In this document: piece after piece, positions 1-7,445 of the stretch
Layout: each line of letters opens with the position of its first letter
Position numbering within the stretch: the first letter of the stretch is position 1
Assembly (NCBI RefSeq): GCF_035497915.1
Contig: NZ_DATJCS010000037.1
Location: forward strand, 1-64,000
Direction of reading: 5' to 3'
DNA: 64,000 nucleotides
From: Serpens sp035497915
GTDB taxonomy: Bacteria > Pseudomonadota > Gammaproteobacteria > Pseudomonadales > Pseudomonadaceae
Program-made: the position numbers and the translations under genes
Notes under the pieces: generated by a model
The model's database searches: none
What the model saw: the letters and a program-made list of their open reading frames with translations, nothing else
Told to the model about the DNA's origin: nothing

Positions 1-170
1 GGTCCCGCCGAGCCGTCGAGGGATCAGCTTAGCCGGGCTATCAGGGTTTGCCGGGTTCTGGCTGTGTCAGCGATCGGTGAACGCCTGCCAGAATGCGCGG
101 AGAGTTTGACGACTTGATGACTGTTTTCCGGCGTCTCGTCAGGGCGCGGGAAACAGATTCGGGAAATAAC

Positions 171-196
171 AAAACCCCGCCGTGAGGCGGGGTTTT
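171..196. terminator. Rho-independent terminator after tRNA-Pro
   Basis: A short inverted repeat (ACCCCGCC / GGCGGGGT) is flanked by an A-run on one side and a T-run on the other, so it can work in both directions. It lies just past the 3' end of the minus-strand tRNA-Pro and most likely ends that transcript. Confidence 0.8.
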
Positions 197-204
197 GCGG
201 GATT

Positions 205-281
205 TGGTCGGAGCGACTGGATTCGAACCAGCGACCTTCTCGTCCCGAACGAGACGCGCTACCAAGCTGCGCTACGCTCCG
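205..281 (-). tRNA. tRNA-Pro, anticodon CGG
   Basis: Read on the minus strand this is a 77-nt cloverleaf with a 7-bp acceptor stem beginning CGGAGCG, a D-arm with the usual AGCGCAGC...GGTAGCGC pattern, an anticodon stem CTCGT/ACGAG, a TTCGAATCC T-arm and an encoded CCA end. The seven-base anticodon loop places CGG at positions 34-36, so it decodes proline CCG codons, which are frequent in this GC-rich sequence. A terminator follows directly. Confidence 0.96.
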
Positions 282-398
282 TTTGATGGCGCGCATTCTA
301 CCGAAAAACTTTTGATGCACAAGGGGTTAGGCGAAATTTTTTTTGCAGGGCGGGTATGCCGGCGTTTTGCCGCCGGTTGCCCGGTGCGACCAGTCGGC

Positions 399-974
399 TC
401 ATTCCAGCAGATCCGGACTATTGACGTTGGCCAGGCGGGGATCGTCCTCGGCACAGTCGAGCGCCACGGCGCCCATGGTGGTGAAGATATGCCGTGGGCT
501 GCGCTGGCCTTCCCGCCAGGCACGCTCCAGGTCGGGTAGCAGGCGGGTCGGCAGCAGGCAGAACAGCGGTTGCCACTGTGCGCCCTGGCGCAGCAGCAGC
601 GGCCGGCTTGGCAGGGCGGCGCGCCGCATGCTCGTCAGCAGGGCACTGTCTACCCTGGGTGCATCGCAGGGGAGCACTAGCAGCCAGGGATGCCGCGCCA
701 CCGCCAGGCCGGCGCGAATGCCGGCCAGCGGACCGGGAAAGTCCGGCTCGGCATCCGACACCAGCTGGTCGGCGTAGGAGTGATAGCGCTCGGCGTTGCG
801 ATTGCAGGAAATGATCAGGTCGTCGCTCAGCGGCCGGGCGACATCATGCAGCCAGGCGATCAGCGGGCGGCCGCGCCAGTCCACCAGCCCCTTGTCGCGG
901 CCGCCCATGCGCTGACCGCGTCCACCGGCCAGCAGCAGCACCGAGCAGGGCTCAAGCGAGGAACATGTAGGCAC
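399..974 (-). CDS. mobA: Molybdenum cofactor guanylyltransferase MobA
   Basis: MobA transfers GMP from GTP to molybdopterin to make the bis-MGD form of the molybdenum cofactor, in the cytoplasm. The protein has the nucleotidyltransferase signature LAGGRGQRMGGRDKG near residues 15-29, and LVLPCDAP, expected for the metal-binding region, further on. I chose the GTG at 974, giving 191 residues, because AGGAG stands seven bases upstream and the family motif then starts at the usual distance. An upstream ATG at 1025 would add 17 residues lacking family features and run into the moaB promoter region. It is divergent from moaB-moeA, so the three genes form a Moco cluster. Confidence 0.93.
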   Translation of the reverse strand: MPTCSSLEPCSVLLLAGGRGQRMGGRDKGLVDWRGRPLIAWLHDVARPLSDDLIISCNRNAERYHSYADQLVSDAEPDFPGPLAGIRAGLAVARHPWLLVLPCDAPRVDSALLTSMRRAALPSRPLLLRQGAQWQPLFCLLPTRLLPDLERAWREGQRSPRHIFTTMGAVALDCAEDDPRLANVNSPDLLE

Positions 975-1049
975 GGCGGGGCTCCTGGGACGGGCGACGG
1001 AAGGCCTGTGATATAACACCGGCATTGCGAACCCTCAACAGGAACCCCC

Positions 1050-1589
1050 ATGTCCCACAAGGCTGCCGTTCCCTTCACGCCGCTGAACATCGCCGTTCTG
1101 ACCGTCAGCGACACCCGCACCCTGCAGACCGATACCTCCGGGCAGCTGCTGGTCGAGCGCCTGACCGAAGCCGGTCACCATCTTGCCCACCGGGTGCTGC
1201 TCAAGGACGACCTCTACCATATCCGCGCGCAGGTGGCCGCCTGGATCGCCGATGAAGCGGTACAGGTGGTGCTGATCACCGGCGGCACTGGCTTCACCGC
1301 GCGTGACAGCACGCCGGAAGCCGTCACCTGCCTGCTGGACAAGCAGGTCGATGGCTTCGGTGAACTGTTCCGGCAGATCTCCTACACGGATATCGGCACC
1401 TCCACTCTCCAGTCGCGCGCCCTGGCCGGCCTGGCCAACGGCACCCTGGTGTGCTGCCTGCCGGGCTCCACCAACGCCTGTCGCACCGCCTGGGACGGCA
1501 TCCTCGCCCAGCAGCTGGATGCCAGCCACCGCCCCTGTAACTTCGTGCCGCACCTGCGCATGGCGGCGGCCTGCGAGAGCCGCGCATGA
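1050..1589 (+). CDS. moaB: Molybdenum cofactor biosynthesis protein MoaB/Mog family
   Basis: This 179-residue protein belongs to the MoaB/Mog family, whose members adenylylate molybdopterin before molybdate insertion by MoeA. The family signature LITGGTGFTARDSTPEA is present at about residues 75-91, and the length is normal. The start has CAGGAAC upstream. Its last four bases (ATGA) overlap the first codon of moeA, so the two genes are translationally coupled, in keeping with their consecutive steps in the pathway. A TATAAC hexamer at 1012-1017 could be the -10 box, but no good -35 is visible. MoaB and Mog are hard to separate by eye; pairing with a MoeA gene is typical for either. Confidence 0.92.
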   Translation: MSHKAAVPFTPLNIAVLTVSDTRTLQTDTSGQLLVERLTEAGHHLAHRVLLKDDLYHIRAQVAAWIADEAVQVVLITGGTGFTARDSTPEAVTCLLDKQVDGFGELFRQISYTDIGTSTLQSRALAGLANGTLVCCLPGSTNACRTAWDGILAQQLDASHRPCNFVPHLRMAAACESRA

Positions 1590-2782
1590 GCCTGATCAGC
1601 GTCGAGGACGCCCTGCAGCGCCTGCTGGCCTGGGCCGAGCAGACGCCGATCGATGACCCCGAAGCCGTGCCGCTGGCGCAGGCCGACGGCCGCGTGCTGG
1701 CGGCGCCGCTGCTGGCCGGGCTGGACCTGCCGCCCTGGGACAACAGCGCCATGGACGGCTACGCCCTGCGCCTGGCCGACGGGCAGGGCGAGCCGCTGTC
1801 GGTCAGTCAGCGCATTCTCGCCGGCGGCGCGCCGCAGCCGCTGCAACCGGGCACCTGCGCGCGCATCTTCACCGGCGCGCCGCTGCCGCCCGGGGCCGAC
1901 TGCGTGGAGATGCAGGAAAACACCGAGGTGCTGGCGGACGGCCGCGTACGCTTCCTCGAAGCGCTGCGCCCGGGGCGCAACATCCGGCTGCGTGGCCAGG
2001 AAGCGCGCAATGGCGAGACGGTGCTGGCCACCGGCACGCGGCTCGGCCCGATCGAACTGGCGCTGGCCGCCAGCCTGGGCGGCGACACCCTGACCGTGCG
2101 GCGCCGTCCCACGGTGGCGCTGCTGTCCACCGGCGATGAACTGGTCGAGCCCGGCCAGCCGCTGGGGCCGGGGCAGATCTACAACAGCAACCGTCGCCTG
2201 CTGGCCGCCTGGCTGACGCGGCTGGGCTGCGAGGTGCGCGACGCCGGCATTCTGGCGGACGACCTGCAGGCCACGCGCAAGGCGCTGGCCGGGCTGAGTG
2301 ACGTCGACCTGATCCTGTCGACCGGTGGCGTATCGGTCGGCGAGGCGGACTTTCTCGGCCAGGTGCTGCGCGAAGCCGGCGAGCTGGCGCTGTGGAAGCT
2401 GGCCATCAAGCCCGGCAAGCCGCTGACCTGCGGGCACTACCAGGGTGTGCCGGTGCTCGGCCTGCCGGGTAATCCGGCTTCCACGCTGGTGACCTTCGGT
2501 CTGCTGGCGCGCCCCTATCTGCTGCGCCGCCTGGGTGTCGAGTCCGTCGAGCCGCTGGGTATCGACGTGCCGGCCGGCTTCGCCTGGGAACGCGCCGGCA
2601 ACCGCCGCGAGTACCTGCGCGCCCGTCTGGAGCAGGGGCGTGCCGTGCCGCACGCGAACCAGAGCTCCGGCGTGCTGCGCAGCGCCGCCTGGGCCGATGG
2701 GCTGGTCGAGGTGCGCGAAGAGCACACCTTCGCCGAGGGCGCGCCGGTGCGCTTCATTCCGTTCAGCGAGCTGCTGGGCTAG
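1586..2782 (+). CDS. moeA: Molybdopterin molybdenumtransferase MoeA
   Basis: MoeA inserts molybdenum into adenylylated molybdopterin. The 398-residue protein has the family landmarks in order: DNSAMDGYA at about 52-60, RIFTGAPLPPGAD near 93-105, and the MoCF-binding domain with LLSTGDEL and LSTGGVSVGEADF, followed by VLGLPGNPAST. Its ATG overlaps the moaB stop codon by four bases. Pseudomonads usually carry more than one moeA; this one is the copy paired with moaB and mobA. A REP-type palindrome pair follows the stop codon. Confidence 0.95.
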   Translation: MSLISVEDALQRLLAWAEQTPIDDPEAVPLAQADGRVLAAPLLAGLDLPPWDNSAMDGYALRLADGQGEPLSVSQRILAGGAPQPLQPGTCARIFTGAPLPPGADCVEMQENTEVLADGRVRFLEALRPGRNIRLRGQEARNGETVLATGTRLGPIELALAASLGGDTLTVRRRPTVALLSTGDELVEPGQPLGPGQIYNSNRRLLAAWLTRLGCEVRDAGILADDLQATRKALAGLSDVDLILSTGGVSVGEADFLGQVLREAGELALWKLAIKPGKPLTCGHYQGVPVLGLPGNPASTLVTFGLLARPYLLRRLGVESVEPLGIDVPAGFAWERAGNRREYLRARLEQGRAVPHANQSSGVLRSAAWADGLVEVREEHTFAEGAPVRFIPFSELLG

Positions 2783-2810
2783 CGCGGGATGCCGCGCGGC
2801 CCCGGTTTTT

Positions 2811-2939
2811 TGTAGGAGCGGCTTTAGCCGCGATGCTTTCCGTGCAGGTTCAGCCTGGGTGGCCGTCCCTAGTCGGGCACCCCTGGCCGGGCGCCCCAAA
2901 AGCTCGCGACTGAAGTCGCTCCTACAGTCGCTCCTACAG
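2811..2939. repeat. REP/BIME palindrome pair
   Basis: Two head-to-head copies of the Pseudomonas-type palindrome are present: GTAGGAGCGGCTTTAGCCGC near 2812 and its inverse AGTCGCTCCTACAG near 2915-2939, with the CGCTCCTACAG end duplicated. The same family recurs at 9146, 12726, 14695, 41818 and 53413. It fills the gap between moeA and the lipid kinase gene. Confidence 0.85.
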
Positions 2940-3011
2940 ATCCGTGCCGCCCGAACCATCCTCCTGTGAGCGCTTTCCAATGCTTCACCAGCAAGGAACG
3001 AGGAGGCGTGC

Positions 3012-3917
3012 ATGGAGCGGCGGGCGTGGCTGATTCTGCACGGCAAGCAGGCGCAGAACGAGGCGGTGCGCGAGGCGGTCCAGGCGCGCCGTGACGACGG
3101 CTGGGACTTGGCGGTGCGCCTGACCTGGGAGGCCGGCGACGCGCGGCGCCTGGTGGAGGAGGGCCTGCGGGCCGGCTACTCGCGGCTGATCGCCGGCGGC
3201 GGCGACGGCACCCTCAACGAGGTGGCTACGGCATTGATCGACTTGCAGGGCGCTGCCAGCCTGGCCCTGCTGCCGCTGGGTTCGGCCAACGATTTCGCGC
3301 GGGCCGCGCAGATTCCCCTGGAGCCTGCGGCAGCCCTGGATTTGCTGGCCGTTGAAGCCACTCCAGTCGACCTCGGCATGGCCAACGAACGCCTGTTCGT
3401 CAACATGGCCACCGGCGGCTTTGGTTCGCTGGTCACCGCCAACACCTCGGAAGAGCTGAAGAAAGTCCTCGGTGGTGGTGCCTATCTGCTCACCGGCATC
3501 ACCCGCTTCGCCGAGGTGCGCAGCGCCTTTGGTCGCTTCCATGGCCCCGATTTCGACTGGCAGGGTGACTTCCTGGCCCTGGGCATCGGCAACGGACGCC
3601 AGGCGGGCGGCGGCCACGCGCTCTGCCCGAACGCCACCATTACCGATGGACTGCTCGACCTGTGCCTGATCCCCGCGCCGCAGGACGTCGGCGAAACCCT
3701 GCGCGTGCTGCTCGGCGGCGGCATGCTCGGGCTGGATGCGGTGGCCATCACCGCGCGCCTGCCGTGGCTGGAGGTCGAGGCGCCGGCGGGGCTGGACCTG
3801 AACCTCGATGGCGAGCCCCTGCACAGTGCCCGGGTGCGCTTCGCGGTGCGTCGCCAGGCCCTGCGCCTGCACCTGCCGGCGGATTCGCCGTTGCTGACCG
3901 GTGCTGTGGCGGATTGA
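3012..3917 (+). CDS. yegS: YegS-like lipid kinase (diacylglycerol kinase catalytic domain)
   Basis: This 301-residue protein has the NAD/diacylglycerol kinase fold: the nucleotide-binding loop AGGGDGTLNE at about 61-70 and the second motif LPLGSANDFAR near 86-96. Its C-terminal half ends with the LNLDGEPL element typical of YegS/BmrU lipid kinases. Such enzymes phosphorylate lipids such as phosphatidylglycerol or diacylglycerol at the inner face of the membrane; the true substrate cannot be read from the sequence. GAGGAGG lies just upstream of the ATG. It is a single gene, separated from moeA by repeats and from cheV by a sigma-28 promoter. Confidence 0.9.
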   Translation: MERRAWLILHGKQAQNEAVREAVQARRDDGWDLAVRLTWEAGDARRLVEEGLRAGYSRLIAGGGDGTLNEVATALIDLQGAASLALLPLGSANDFARAAQIPLEPAAALDLLAVEATPVDLGMANERLFVNMATGGFGSLVTANTSEELKKVLGGGAYLLTGITRFAEVRSAFGRFHGPDFDWQGDFLALGIGNGRQAGGGHALCPNATITDGLLDLCLIPAPQDVGETLRVLLGGGMLGLDAVAITARLPWLEVEAPAGLDLNLDGEPLHSARVRFAVRRQALRLHLPADSPLLTGAVAD

Positions 3918-3970
3918 CGCAGTTGGTCGGTCTAGGGTCTGCCGTCCAGCGGGTGATGCCGGTTTGATAT

Positions 3971-3997
3971 TAAACTCGCCGGCGTCGCGGCCGATAA
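3971..3997 (+). promoter_or_regulatory. FliA (sigma-28) promoter of cheV
   Basis: TAAA at 3971-3974 is followed by exactly 15 bases and then GCCGATAA at 3990-3997, which is the textbook sigma-28 flagellar promoter. It lies 46 bases upstream of the cheV start codon. The 19-base distance from the start of the -35 box to the start of the -10 box is the same as in the two promoters at 35541 and 37274. Confidence 0.85.
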
Positions 3998-4043
3998 CTC
4001 TTGAAACGTTGCGCCGCAACTCACTTCGACGTCAGGTAAGCAC

Positions 4044-4967
4044 ATGGCGAGTATTCTCGACTCGGTCGATCAGCGCACCCAGCTGGTGGGTGAAAATCGC
4101 CTGGAAATTCTGCTGTTCCGCCTCGCCGGGCGGCAGCTCTTCGCGATCAACGTCTTCAAGGTGCAGGAGGTCCTGCACCTGCCGCGCCTCAACCGCATGC
4201 CGCACCGTCACCCCTGCGTGTGCGGGGTGATCAACCTGCGCGGCCAGACCCTGCCGGTGATCGACCTGTCCAAGGCCATCGGCATGCGCCCGCTGCAGCC
4301 GGAGGCCAACACCATCATCGTCGCCGAGTACAACCGCTCGGTGCAGGCCTTCCTGGTGAACAGCGTCGAGCGCATCTACAACCTCAACTGGGAAGAGGTG
4401 CAGCCGCCGCCCGGTGGCAGTGGCCGCTCCCATTACCTGACCTCCATCACCCGCGTGGATGACCAACTGGTGGAAGTCATCGACGTGGAGAAGGTGCTGG
4501 CCGAGATCGTGCCCTACAACGCGCGCGTCTCCAGCGAGCGCCTGGCCGATCCGGTCCTCGCCGGCGCCGCCGGCCGCGAGGTGCTGCTGGTCGACGACTC
4601 CAGCGTGGCGCTCGCCCAGCTCACCGAAACCCTCAGCCAGCTGAACCTGAAGATCCACACCGCCAGCAACGGCCTGATGGGCCTGCGCAAGCTGCGCCAG
4701 TGGGCCGATGAGGGTCACGACCTCAACGAGAAGCTGCTGATGGTGTTCACCGACGCGGAAATGCCGGAAATGGACGGTTACCGGCTGACCGCCGAGATCC
4801 GCAACGATCCGCGCATGAAGGACCTGTACGTGGTGCTGCACACCTCCCTGTCGGGCTCGTTCAACGAGGCGATGGTCAAGAAGGTCGGCTGCGACAACTT
4901 CCTCTCCAAGTTCCAGCCGGAACGCCTGATCGACGTGATCCGCGACCGCCTGCAGCGCGACGCCTGA
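4044..4967 (+). CDS. cheV: Chemotaxis coupling protein CheV (CheW-receiver fusion)
   Basis: CheV couples chemoreceptors to the CheA kinase and is itself tuned by phosphorylation. The 307-residue protein has an N-terminal CheW-like domain (about residues 18-165, with GVINLRGQTLPVIDL) followed by a receiver domain from about 178. The receiver has the acidic pair in LLVDDSS, the phosphoacceptor Asp in FTDAEMPEMDGY near 236, and a conserved Lys in LSKFQP near the end. It has its own sigma-28-type promoter at 3971. No other chemotaxis gene is adjacent, so it is an isolated member of the flagellar regulon. Confidence 0.95.
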   Translation: MASILDSVDQRTQLVGENRLEILLFRLAGRQLFAINVFKVQEVLHLPRLNRMPHRHPCVCGVINLRGQTLPVIDLSKAIGMRPLQPEANTIIVAEYNRSVQAFLVNSVERIYNLNWEEVQPPPGGSGRSHYLTSITRVDDQLVEVIDVEKVLAEIVPYNARVSSERLADPVLAGAAGREVLLVDDSSVALAQLTETLSQLNLKIHTASNGLMGLRKLRQWADEGHDLNEKLLMVFTDAEMPEMDGYRLTAEIRNDPRMKDLYVVLHTSLSGSFNEAMVKKVGCDNFLSKFQPERLIDVIRDRLQRDA

Positions 4968-5039
4968 TCGCGGGGGTACGCGACGCAGGGCGCTGCGGCT
5001 ATGCTGGCGCCCTTCCGTCCGTCCCCTATCGAGGTCGCC

Positions 5040-5843
5040 ATGCAGCTCGCCGCGCTCTACCGCTATCCGCTCAAATCCGCCATCGGCGAACCCCTCGAAC
5101 GCGCCTGGGTGGACGGCCTGGGCGTCCGCGGCGACCGTCGCTGGATGCTGGTGGAGGCCGACAGCGGCCGATTCCTCACCCAGCGGGTGCTGCCGCAGAT
5201 GACCCAGTTGCTGGCGCGCTGGCAGGATGAGCAGGGGTTGCGCCTGCGCGCGCCGGGCATGCCGGACCTCGACGTGCCGGTACCGCCGGCCGGGGCGGCA
5301 CTGCGTCAGGTGAGCATCTGGAAGGACCAACCGTCTGCCGCCGATGCCGGCGACCCCGCCGCCGAGTGGCTCGGCCAATGGCTGGGGCGTGCCTGCCGGC
5401 TGGTCTATCTGCCGCCGGAGCGGGCCCGCCAGGTGGATCTGAACTACGCCGAAGCGGGCCAGCGTGTGGCCCTGGCCGATGGCTTTCCACTGCTGCTGAT
5501 CGGACAGGGCTCGCTGGATGACCTGTCGGCGCGCGTGGGCCGGCCGCTGGAGATGCGCCGCTTCCGTCCCAATCTGGTGATTTCCGGCAGCGATCCCTAC
5601 GCCGAGGACGGCTGGCGGCGCCTGCGCATCGGCGAACTGATCCTGCGCCCGGTGAAACCCTGCACCCGCTGCATCATCACCACCCTCGACCCGGACAGCG
5701 GCGAGCGCAGCGCCGACCAGGAACCGCTGGCCACCCTGGCGCGCTACCGCAAGAGCGACAAGGGCGTGATGTTCGGCCAGAACCTGCTGGTCGAAGGTCA
5801 GGGCTGGCTGGAAGTGGGCATGCCGGTCGAGCTGCTGGAGTGA
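5040..5843 (+). CDS. MOSC domain protein (mARC/YcbX-type Moco-binding)
   Basis: The protein begins with the MOSC N-terminal beta-barrel (LYRYPLKSAIGEPL at about 5-18) and continues into a MOSC domain with the MRRFRPNLVISG motif and KPCTRCIITTLDPDSGE, whose conserved cysteine ligates molybdenum in mARC and YcbX. Family members reduce N-hydroxylated compounds. At 267 residues it lacks the C-terminal ferredoxin domain of E. coli YcbX, so it would need a separate electron donor. The ATG at 5040, preceded by GAGG, is preferred over one at 5001. It may use cofactor made by the nearby mobA-moaB-moeA genes. Confidence 0.88.
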   Translation: MQLAALYRYPLKSAIGEPLERAWVDGLGVRGDRRWMLVEADSGRFLTQRVLPQMTQLLARWQDEQGLRLRAPGMPDLDVPVPPAGAALRQVSIWKDQPSAADAGDPAAEWLGQWLGRACRLVYLPPERARQVDLNYAEAGQRVALADGFPLLLIGQGSLDDLSARVGRPLEMRRFRPNLVISGSDPYAEDGWRRLRIGELILRPVKPCTRCIITTLDPDSGERSADQEPLATLARYRKSDKGVMFGQNLLVEGQGWLEVGMPVELLE

Positions 5844-5847
5844 TCCG

Positions 5848-5998
5848 TAGGGTGGGTCGCGCTCCAGCGATCCACCAAACGCGCCGCAGGCGCGCCGATG
5901 CCGGCGCGATGGTGGACAAGAAAGACGTTGTCCACCCTACAGGTGGATCCGCCAACCGCGCGCCTTCGTAGGGTGGATCGCGCTTCACCGATCCACCA
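5848..5998. repeat. Cluster of GTAGGGTGG-type palindromes
   Basis: Three related units occupy this gap. Direct copies of GTAGGGTGG(G/A)TCGCGCT begin near 5849 and 5970, each followed by CGATCCACCA, and an inverted copy (TTGTCCACCCTAC) lies near 5928-5940. This is a different family from the GTAGGAGCGGCTT repeats elsewhere in the window. A related fragment (CTTGTCCACCCTAG) occurs near 53525. It separates two convergent genes. Confidence 0.75.
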
Positions 5999-6008
5999 GA
6001 GGCGCAGC

Positions 6009-6881
6009 TCAATACAGCCATTCCCGCAGCGCATCCAGGTTGGCCACCACGATCTGCTGGGCCTCCGCCTTGGTGTGCACCTTGGTCGGGTCGATGTGGT
6101 AGCGCTGCAGCACGTACTGCACCAGTGCGCCCCGCGTGTCGATCACCAGCCGGCCGCCGCGCATGCCGAAATCGTGCTCGATGATCGCCCGCTGCTCGGG
6201 CTTCAGGCGTGAGTCCGGCTCGATGATCACCTGCACCTCGGCATTCCAGCCGGTGTCGCCGTCGCGGCCGTGCTCGGAGCGCAGGTCGAGCAGCTCCGGC
6301 GTGCCGCGCAGGCGGCTGAGCACGAAGTCCCGGTAGTCGCGGTTGCGCTCGCAGTACGCGCGCACATGCCAGCGCATGCCGGTGTAGACCAGGGTGTGCG
6401 GCGCGATCAGGCGCGTCTCGCCATCCGGCGTGGCGAACGACACATAGCCACACTCCAGGCGCAGCCCCTCGCGACAGGCGCGCAGCAGCGGGCGCAGCAC
6501 CTCGGGGGTCACCGAGCGATCCGGCACCCGCAGCACCTCGGTGTGCGCATAGGCCAGCGCCAGGCCTTCGATGTGCGGCGCGCGTTCGTGGTTCTGGTTG
6601 AGCAGGTGCAGGTAGGCGCTGGCGCTGTCGTCGATGAACAGCGGCGCGAAGTCGCGGGTCGGCACATAGCCCTTCAGGTGCCGGTCATATGTCAGGTTAT
6701 GCGGCGCATGGTCGGCGATGTAGGTGTTGATGTCCCGGGAGGCTTGCTGACGGCTGATGCCGAAGCTCTGCATCAGGTGGTTGGTGGTCAGCCGGCCTTC
6801 CCACCAGGCCACCGTTTCGATCAGGCGGTAACGCAGCGCCAGGTCCCAGCGCACGGATTCGATCGACTGTTGACGTTTCAT
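6009..6881 (-). CDS. WYL-domain transcriptional regulator
   Basis: This 290-residue protein has an N-terminal winged-helix DNA-binding region (about 15-80, with FGISRQQASRDINTYI at 40-55) and a WYL-type ligand-binding domain around 145-195, where the WYL triad appears as WHVRAYC at 171-177. A C-terminal extension resembling the WCX dimerisation domain follows. The layout matches regulators of the CapW/BrxR group, which sense ligands and repress neighbouring operons, sometimes defence systems. GGAGCGAGC precedes the ATG. It is divergent from the gene at 7001, and a perfect palindrome between them is a likely operator. The ligand is unknown. Confidence 0.85.
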   Translation of the reverse strand: MKRQQSIESVRWDLALRYRLIETVAWWEGRLTTNHLMQSFGISRQQASRDINTYIADHAPHNLTYDRHLKGYVPTRDFAPLFIDDSASAYLHLLNQNHERAPHIEGLALAYAHTEVLRVPDRSVTPEVLRPLLRACREGLRLECGYVSFATPDGETRLIAPHTLVYTGMRWHVRAYCERNRDYRDFVLSRLRGTPELLDLRSEHGRDGDTGWNAEVQVIIEPDSRLKPEQRAIIEHDFGMRGGRLVIDTRGALVQYVLQRYHIDPTKVHTKAEAQQIVVANLDALREWLY

Positions 6882-6904
6882 GCTCGCTCCATCTGCCTGA
6901 AAAC

Positions 6905-6922
6905 TTTACCTGTACAGGTAAA
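6905..6922. promoter_or_regulatory. Perfect 18-bp palindrome, likely operator
   Basis: The sequence TTTACCTGTACAGGTAAA is a perfect palindrome centred in the 119-bp gap between the WYL regulator and the divergent gene at 7001. For the plus strand, TTTACC could double as a -35 box with GGATAT 18 bases downstream. A second, looser inverted repeat (GATATGT...ACATATC, 6930-6954) follows. The position and symmetry fit a binding site for the dimeric WYL protein; this is inference. Confidence 0.65.
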
Positions 6923-7000
6923 CACTCTGGATATGTCGGGTAACGCTACATATCGTTTCGCCACTATTCAAGCGGACCGGCTGTGATAAGGAGAGTGCAG

Positions 7001-7405
7001 ATGACCCATCAGGTTGCCGATACCGTGCTGTTCGACGGCACGACCTACCTCAACTGGGATACCCCCCTGGATGGCTATTTCATCGAACGCGGGCTGATGA
7101 CCCGCATCGTCGAGGAGGGTGCGCGCCATCCGGCTTGCCGGCGCGGCTATGTGGCGCGCTGGGTGGTGGTCGACGGCCTGCTGCGCCTGGCCGAGCTGGA
7201 GCGCCACCAGCAGCCGGGTAGCCTGTTCCGCCGCGTGTTCGGCAAGGCCACCGGCCGCCCGCTGGCGGCGCTCTGGTTCAGCGGCACGCTGCGCCTGTTC
7301 GAGGCCGACAGGCCCCAGCCGGGGCGCTGGCTGGAACTGGACGTCAGCGCGGGGCGGGTGTGCGCGGTGCGGCGGATGCTGCGGGCGGGGTGGGAGACGG
7401 CATAA
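7001..7405 (+). CDS. Hypothetical protein divergent from WYL regulator
   Basis: I do not recognise this 134-residue protein. It is soluble-looking, with no signal peptide or membrane segment, is rich in Arg, Leu and Trp, and has few cysteines. AAGGAG lies seven bases upstream of the ATG at 7001, which supports this start over one at 6983. GC content and codon use match the neighbours. It shares a short divergent promoter region with the WYL regulator, so it is probably the regulator's target. The next gene, xerD, starts 40 bases downstream and could be co-transcribed. Confidence 0.75.
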   Translation: MTHQVADTVLFDGTTYLNWDTPLDGYFIERGLMTRIVEEGARHPACRRGYVARWVVVDGLLRLAELERHQQPGSLFRRVFGKATGRPLAALWFSGTLRLFEADRPQPGRWLELDVSAGRVCAVRRMLRAGWETA

Positions 7406-7445
7406 TCCACTGCATCTCGATCCTCCGAAAAGGCACTCGCTCGCC

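Noticed and set aside
1..170. Possible gene fragment at the left edge
   Set aside because: No open frame on either strand has a family motif or coding-like composition, and the overlapping minus-strand frames run through the tRNA gene.
975..1025. N-terminal extension of MobA from the ATG at 1025
   Set aside because: The added residues lack family features and overlap the region upstream of moaB, while the GTG at 974 has a well-placed AGGAG.
1382..3046. A 554-codon open frame on the minus strand over moeA
   Set aside because: The sequence is Gln/Arg/His-rich shadow translation opposite moaB and moeA, which carry clear family signatures.
6009..6881. A defence island around the WYL regulator
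   Set aside because: No restriction, BREX, CBASS or other defence genes are nearby; the neighbours are a REP cluster, a MOSC gene, an unknown gene and xerD. Only the regulator type recalls such systems.
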